NCBI RefSeq assembly: GCF_014252955.1
Contig: NZ_JACMIA010000001.1
Coordinates: 4,670,862-4,734,861, forward strand
Source: Stappia sp. 28M-7
GTDB lineage: Bacteria; Pseudomonadota; Alphaproteobacteria; Rhizobiales; Stappiaceae
DNA length: 64,000 nucleotides
Direction: 5' to 3'
Under the pieces are notes generated by a model. It did no database searches and had not been told where the DNA came from. It saw nothing but the letters and a program-made list of their open reading frames with translations. Below are positions 60,268-64,000 of the stretch, piece after piece. Each line of letters opens with the position of its first letter. Within the stretch, counting starts at the first letter, position 1. Both the position numbers and the translations under genes were made by a program.

Positions 60268-60654
60268 CTAGTCGCGGCCGGGATAGAGGTCGTAGCTGCG
60301 TCCGGAGATGCTGATCCGCTCCGCCTTCATCAAGCGGTCCTCGATATTGGCCGAGGGCTCGCCGATGAAGGTCGCCTCGACGCCGGGCGCCAGGTCGCCG
60401 TCCTTCAGTCCGGCACGTTCGTTGCGCCACGGCTGCCCGACCTCGACCTGCCAGCTCTCGCCTTCCGCGTCGACCGTCAGCACGCCGTGCGGGTTGCCGA
60501 GCCGCGCCTCGCTGATCACGCCGGTCAGCTCGATGTTCTTCCCCGTCGTCCAGCGCCAGCCGTGATGGGCGAGAGCGGGGATAGCAAGGGTTGCGGCAAC
60601 GCCGAGGCAAAGGGCGGCGGTGAGGGCGCGCCGGGTCATTGTGCTCAAGCTCAT
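60268..60654 (-). CDS. small periplasmic DUF6152-like protein
   Basis: 128-residue exported protein. The signal sequence (ALTAALCLGVAATLAIPALA|HH, about 1-29) leads to a mature beta-rich domain beginning HHGWRWTTGKNIELTGVISEARLGNPHGVLTV, resembling DUF6152, function unknown. The His-His at the mature N-terminus could ligate metal. ATG at 60654 has GAGGAGAA upstream. It lies between a histidine phosphatase (13 bp upstream) and the DUF6644-like gene. Confidence 0.75.
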   Translation of the reverse strand: MSLSTMTRRALTAALCLGVAATLAIPALAHHGWRWTTGKNIELTGVISEARLGNPHGVLTVDAEGESWQVEVGQPWRNERAGLKDGDLAPGVEATFIGEPSANIEDRLMKAERISISGRSYDLYPGRD

Positions 60655-60667
60655 TGGGTTCTCCTCG

Positions 60668-61306
60668 TCATGATCCCCCGCCCGGGGCGGTAAGGGCAAT
60701 GCGGCCGATCACCGTGAACAACTCGCCCTCCTGCCGGCCGACGATGATCTCGCCGGACGCGGGATAAACGCCGCTCAGGGCCGTGATGTTGACCTGGTGG
60801 GTCACGAGGACAGCGACCGTTCCTTGCGGCAGGGCACGGATCGCGGCCGCAAGGCGCTGGGTCTGGCTTTCCGCTTCGCGCCTGTCGGCGAAGAAGGAGT
60901 TGAGGTCCGGCAGTTCCTGCGGCTCGCCGAGGCCGAGAAGCGCGGCCGTCTCCCGCGCGCGGCACCACTGCGAGGTCAGGACCTGGTCGACCGCGATGCC
61001 GCGTTCGCGAAAGGCGGCGCCGATGGCCCTGGCCTGCGCCCGGCCGCGGTCGTCGAGATTGCGCTGGGTGCTGCAGTCGCCGAGCCGGAAGCCGGCGGGG
61101 TCGCCGGTGCCGGGGGCGAGCGCGTGCCGCATCACGGCGATGGCACCGCGGTTCGAAGAGAGCGCCGCCCAGGCCTCCGCCTCGCCGCTCGCCCGCGCCG
61201 CCTCGATGGCGGGCCCGGTCAGCACCAGCAGGGCAAGGAGCGCGAGGACAAGCCGGCGAAACCGGCCTTTCGCGTGGCCTGTCGCAAACGGGAGCAAGTG
61301 GATCAT
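60668..61306 (-). CDS. exported histidine phosphatase family protein
   Basis: 212 residues, phosphoglycerate-mutase/histidine acid phosphatase clan. A hydrophobic signal at about 18-38 (LVLALLALLVLTGPAIEAARA) indicates export. Catalytic Arg60-His61 (VMRHALAPG), SQWCRARETA with the second Arg, and VLVTHQVN with the second His are present. Substrate unknown. ATG at 61306 was chosen by the signal peptide. First gene of an operon with the DUF6152 and DUF6644-like genes. Confidence 0.85.
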   Translation of the reverse strand: MIHLLPFATGHAKGRFRRLVLALLALLVLTGPAIEAARASGEAEAWAALSSNRGAIAVMRHALAPGTGDPAGFRLGDCSTQRNLDDRGRAQARAIGAAFRERGIAVDQVLTSQWCRARETAALLGLGEPQELPDLNSFFADRREAESQTQRLAAAIRALPQGTVAVLVTHQVNITALSGVYPASGEIIVGRQEGELFTVIGRIALTAPGGGS

Positions 61307-61437
61307 CGTCCGGTCCGCTGTCGGTCTGGCGAAAGGGGGATACCTTGCGCCAGACCCAGCAGTTAGGGCGGCCGGTGCGCCCGTCAAACCGGATCGCCGC
61401 GCGGAGCGGCGATCCGAAGGCGAGAGACGGGTTATCC

Positions 61438-61998
61438 TCAGGCCTTGCCGAGTTCCTTGGCATGCAGCCAGGCGGCATGCTGGGGCGCCCGCTTGGTCTT
61501 CGACCACTCCTCGAGCATCTCCCACTTCACCGCGTCGAGCTTCCGCAGCATCTCTTCCTCGGCCGGATCCGGGCAGGCCAGCTCGATACGGTGGCCGTTC
61601 GGATCGAAGAAATAGATCGAATGGAAGATCGAGTGATCGGTGACGCCGAGCACCTCGATGCCGTTCTTCTCCAGCCGCTCCTTGTAGGCGACCAGCGTGT
61701 CGCGGTCCTTCACCTTGAAGGCGATGTGCTGCACCCAGACCGGGGTGTTCGGGTCCCGGCCCATCTCCGGCTTGGTGGGAAGCTCGAAGAAGGCGAGTAC
61801 GTTGCCTGCGCCGGCGTCGAGAAAGACGTGCATGTAGGGGTCCGGCTCATGGGTCGAGGGCACCTTGTCCTCGGCGATGGCCAGCACGAAGCCCATGTTC
61901 AGGTTGTCGACATACCAGTTCACGGTCTCCTTCGCGTCCTTGCAGCGATAGGCGACGTGGTGGATCCGGTCGATCTTCAGGTCCGGTTGGACAGTCAT
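61438..61998 (-). CDS. VOC-family (glyoxalase/extradiol dioxygenase superfamily) protein
   Basis: 186-residue VOC metalloprotein. Two beta-alpha-beta modules: RIHHVAYRCKDAKETVNWYVDNL at 11-33 and VQHIAFKVKDRDTLVAYKERLEKNG; His14, His91 and Glu139 (HRIEL) are the likely metal ligands. It could be a ring-cleaving dioxygenase or a glyoxalase-like isomerase. GGGAG precedes ATG at 61998. It follows an FAD monooxygenase and a DUF2783 gene on the same strand, which favours a role in aromatic breakdown. Confidence 0.85.
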   Translation of the reverse strand: MTVQPDLKIDRIHHVAYRCKDAKETVNWYVDNLNMGFVLAIAEDKVPSTHEPDPYMHVFLDAGAGNVLAFFELPTKPEMGRDPNTPVWVQHIAFKVKDRDTLVAYKERLEKNGIEVLGVTDHSIFHSIYFFDPNGHRIELACPDPAEEEMLRKLDAVKWEMLEEWSKTKRAPQHAAWLHAKELGKA

Positions 61999-62101
61999 TG
62001 CGGGCACTCCCGTTTTCATCGTTGAAACGGAACGCCCCGTCCGCGTTCGGCAGGGTCGCAGCAGCCACGGGCCCCTCAGCCGCAGGCCGCTGCGGAAAGG
62101 A

Positions 62102-62326
62102 TCAAGCGCTTGATGCGCCTTGCAGTCTGGCGGCGGCAAAGGCGGCGCGCAGCACGTCCCGGTCGCCGATATGGTTGGCCAGAACCAGCACCAGCCGGGC
62201 GTTCAGCGCCTCGCTGTCCTCGCGCGACAGCCCCTCGTGCAGTGCGATCAGCTCGGCATAGAAGCCGTCGGGATCGGGAAGGTTGGGGCCAAGTCGCAGG
62301 CCCGTCTCCTTGGTGGTTTCGCTCAT
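62102..62326 (-). CDS. DUF2783 small protein
   Basis: 74-residue protein of the DUF2783 family: LGPNLPDPDGFYAELIALHEGLSREDSEALNARLVLVLANHIGD. The family has no known activity but, as I recall, regularly accompanies FAD-dependent aromatic monooxygenases, as here (46 bp downstream of one). It is predicted helical and acidic, with no signal or membrane segment; a small accessory subunit is plausible. Confidence 0.82.
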   Translation of the reverse strand: MSETTKETGLRLGPNLPDPDGFYAELIALHEGLSREDSEALNARLVLVLANHIGDRDVLRAAFAAARLQGASSA

Positions 62327-62372
62327 CTCGAGTTTCCTTGAGTTCCGGCCGGTTCCGGCCTCAATCCCCGGC

Positions 62373-63989
62373 TTACTTTCCGTCCCTGGCGGTGGCGATC
62401 CGCAATGCCCGCGTCACCTCGCCGGCATCGAACGTCTCCCAGCGGGCCGCCACATGCTGGTCGGGCCGCATCAGGTAGACGGCGCTCTTCGCCTCGCCGA
62501 GATAGCGCGCGGCCAGCGCGCCGGTCGGATCGTCGGCGGCCGACAGTGCCACCCGTTCGACCGGGATGCCGTCGACCGTGAGCGTGCCAGGTGCCTCCAC
62601 GTCGATGGTCACCAGCTGGAAGCGGTCGCCGAGCCGGTCGATCAGCCATCCGCCGGCAACCGGCGCATCACTCGCCGGCGCGCCCGGCCGGGTGCGGGCC
62701 GGCATCGCGGCGCAGTCCGGGCCGTTGAGCGGCGAGCCGTCATAGGTCGCCGGCAGCGACAGGCGGCCGGAATTGACCAGCGGCCGCGCGAAGGCGTGAT
62801 GCTCGGCCAGCTCCAGCACCGCGTCGCGGAACACCCGGCTTGCGTGGCTTTTCGGCGTGATGAAGTCGGTCGAGCGCGACGAGTTGAGGATGTTCTCGTC
62901 GGCGGCGAAGACGCGTTCGGCATCGTAACTGTCGAGCAGGGCCTCGGGCGCGGTGCCCTCGACCACGAGCTTCAGCTTCCAGGCCAGGTTATCCGTGTCC
63001 TGCAGGCCGGAATTGGCGCCGCGTGCGCCGAAGGGCGAGACCTGATGCGCGCTGTCGCCGGCGAAGATCACCCGGCCGTGGCGGAACTTCTCCATCCGGC
63101 GGCACTGGAACGTGTAGATCGACACCCATTCCAGCTCGTACTCGATATCCTCGCCCAGCATCGCCTTCAGCTTCGGCGCGATGCGCTCCGGCTGCTTTTC
63201 CGCCTCGCGGTCGATGTTCCAGCCGAGCTGCAGGTCGATGCGCCAGACGTCGTCCGGCTGCCGGTGCAGCAGCGCCGACTGGCCGCGGTTGAACGGCGGG
63301 TCGAACCAGAACCAGCGTTCGGTGGGAAAGTCCGCCTTCATGACGACGTCGGCGATCAGGAAGTTGTCCTCGAACACCCGGCCGCGGAAGTCGAGATCCA
63401 GCATGGCGCGGGTCGGCGAGCCGGCACCGTCGCAGGCGACCAGCCAGTCGGCGATCAGCCGGTACGGCCCCTCGGGCGTTTCCACGGTAAGCTCGACGCC
63501 ATCGGCAAGCTGCGCGACCGCGCTCACCTTGTTGCCGCCGCGCAGCTCCAGAAGCCCCGTGTCGCGGCCGATTTCCAGCGCCCGCTCGACCAGATACTGC
63601 TCGAGATAATACTGCTGCAGGTTGATGAAGGCCGGCCGCTTGTGCCCGTCCTCGGGCAGCAGGTTGAAGTCGTAGACCTTGCGCTCGTCGAAGAAGACCT
63701 TGCCGAGGTTCCACACGACGCCCTTGTCGACCATCTTCTGGCCGCAGCCGAGCCGGTCGAGGATCTCCAGCGGCCGCTTGGCGAAGCAGATCGCCCGCGA
63801 GCCCCAGCTCACCTTGTCGTTCTCGTCGAGCACGGTGACGGCAACACCCTGCTGGGCAAGGTCGATGGCCAGTGCCAGGCCGACCGGCCCCGCGCCGATC
63901 ACCACCACCGGATGGCGCGTCGGCTCGGCGGCATCCTGATCGCGGCAGCGGATATAAGGGTAGAGCGGCGTTTCGAAGATCTTCGTCAT
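62373..63989 (-). CDS. FAD-dependent aromatic monooxygenase (PheA/TfdB/MhpA-like)
   Basis: 538-residue flavoprotein hydroxylase. N-terminal FAD motif VVVIGAGPVGLALAIDLAQQG near 28-48, the middle DG-type motif VACDGAGSPTRAML, and GRVIFAGDSAHQVSPFGARGANSGLQD for FAD ribityl binding; the C-terminal thioredoxin-like domain is that of phenol hydroxylase-type enzymes. It would hydroxylate an aromatic ring with NAD(P)H and O2. CGGGAGGTCAC precedes ATG at 63989 at the right edge. First of a set with DUF2783 and VOC genes; substrate unknown. Confidence 0.9.
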   Translation of the reverse strand: MTKIFETPLYPYIRCRDQDAAEPTRHPVVVIGAGPVGLALAIDLAQQGVAVTVLDENDKVSWGSRAICFAKRPLEILDRLGCGQKMVDKGVVWNLGKVFFDERKVYDFNLLPEDGHKRPAFINLQQYYLEQYLVERALEIGRDTGLLELRGGNKVSAVAQLADGVELTVETPEGPYRLIADWLVACDGAGSPTRAMLDLDFRGRVFEDNFLIADVVMKADFPTERWFWFDPPFNRGQSALLHRQPDDVWRIDLQLGWNIDREAEKQPERIAPKLKAMLGEDIEYELEWVSIYTFQCRRMEKFRHGRVIFAGDSAHQVSPFGARGANSGLQDTDNLAWKLKLVVEGTAPEALLDSYDAERVFAADENILNSSRSTDFITPKSHASRVFRDAVLELAEHHAFARPLVNSGRLSLPATYDGSPLNGPDCAAMPARTRPGAPASDAPVAGGWLIDRLGDRFQLVTIDVEAPGTLTVDGIPVERVALSAADDPTGALAARYLGEAKSAVYLMRPDQHVAARWETFDAGEVTRALRIATARDGK

Positions 63990-64000
63990 GTGACCTCCCG

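Overview
The window is GC-rich, gene-dense chromosomal DNA from an alphaproteobacterium, most likely of the order Hyphomicrobiales (Rhizobiales). A Stappia/Labrenzia/Pannonibacter-like member is my guess, not a demonstrated assignment. The evidence is the gene set and order: hemE next to a CtrA-box-containing origin-like gap, parB-parA-rsmG-mnmG-mnmE, a Fur-family Irr regulator, an IalB-family protein beside rlmN, fabA-fabB-fabI, and MutS tail to tail with an Ada-like protein and head to head with a malic enzyme fused to a phosphotransacetylase domain.

Layout. 1-6.9 kb: a truncated class III aminotransferase, an HCCA-isomerase-like protein, envelope and phospholipid genes (PAP2, YdcF-like, PlsC), rlmN and ialB. 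7.3-24.3 kb: an orphan ECF sigma factor, then the replication-origin neighbourhood. This holds parBA, rsmG, mnmG, mnmE, a thioredoxin-domain (DUF255) protein, a GNAT, rho, hemJ and hemE. Next come the presumed oriC gap with a perfect TTAA-N7-TTAA CtrA box, a PPDK-regulator homologue, maf, aroE, coaE and dnaQ. Five parS-like 16-mers lie between 10.4 and 16.9 kb. 24.3-42.3 kb: housekeeping genes (hydroxyacid dehydrogenase, SH3 protein, fabI-fabB-fabA, irr, nth, DUF2244, ada-like, mutS, maeB, trpF-trpB). It also has a secreted protein that appears to combine a VHL beta-like domain with an MliC-like lysozyme-inhibitor domain. trpB ends at a strong terminator with no trpA after it.

42.3-48.2 kb: a self-contained cluster of an XRE-cupin regulator divergent from a TRAP transporter, RidA, a MOSC protein and a flavin/2Fe-2S reductase. 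A repeated palindromic operator lies in the divergent region. The likely logic is import of a nitrogenous substrate, reduction of an N-O type bond by the MOSC/reductase pair, and clean-up of a reactive imine or enamine by RidA. 48.3-50.5 kb: a tRNA-Arg(CCG) followed by an AT-richer two-gene insert (sce7726-family nuclease-like protein and a T4 'beta'-family protein, tail to tail), a candidate mobile or defence cassette. 50.5-58.3 kb: a nickel locus: P1B-type ATPase with a TPCP motif, NikR with a His-rich tail, an inverted-repeat operator, and nikABCDE. 58.4-64 kb: a secretory-lipase-like protein, a histidine phosphatase/DUF6152/membrane protein operon, and an aromatic-catabolism-like set (FAD monooxygenase, DUF2783, VOC protein).

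No rRNA, CRISPR array or intact insertion sequence was seen. All similarity statements come from reading the sequence and from memory of the families; no search was run.
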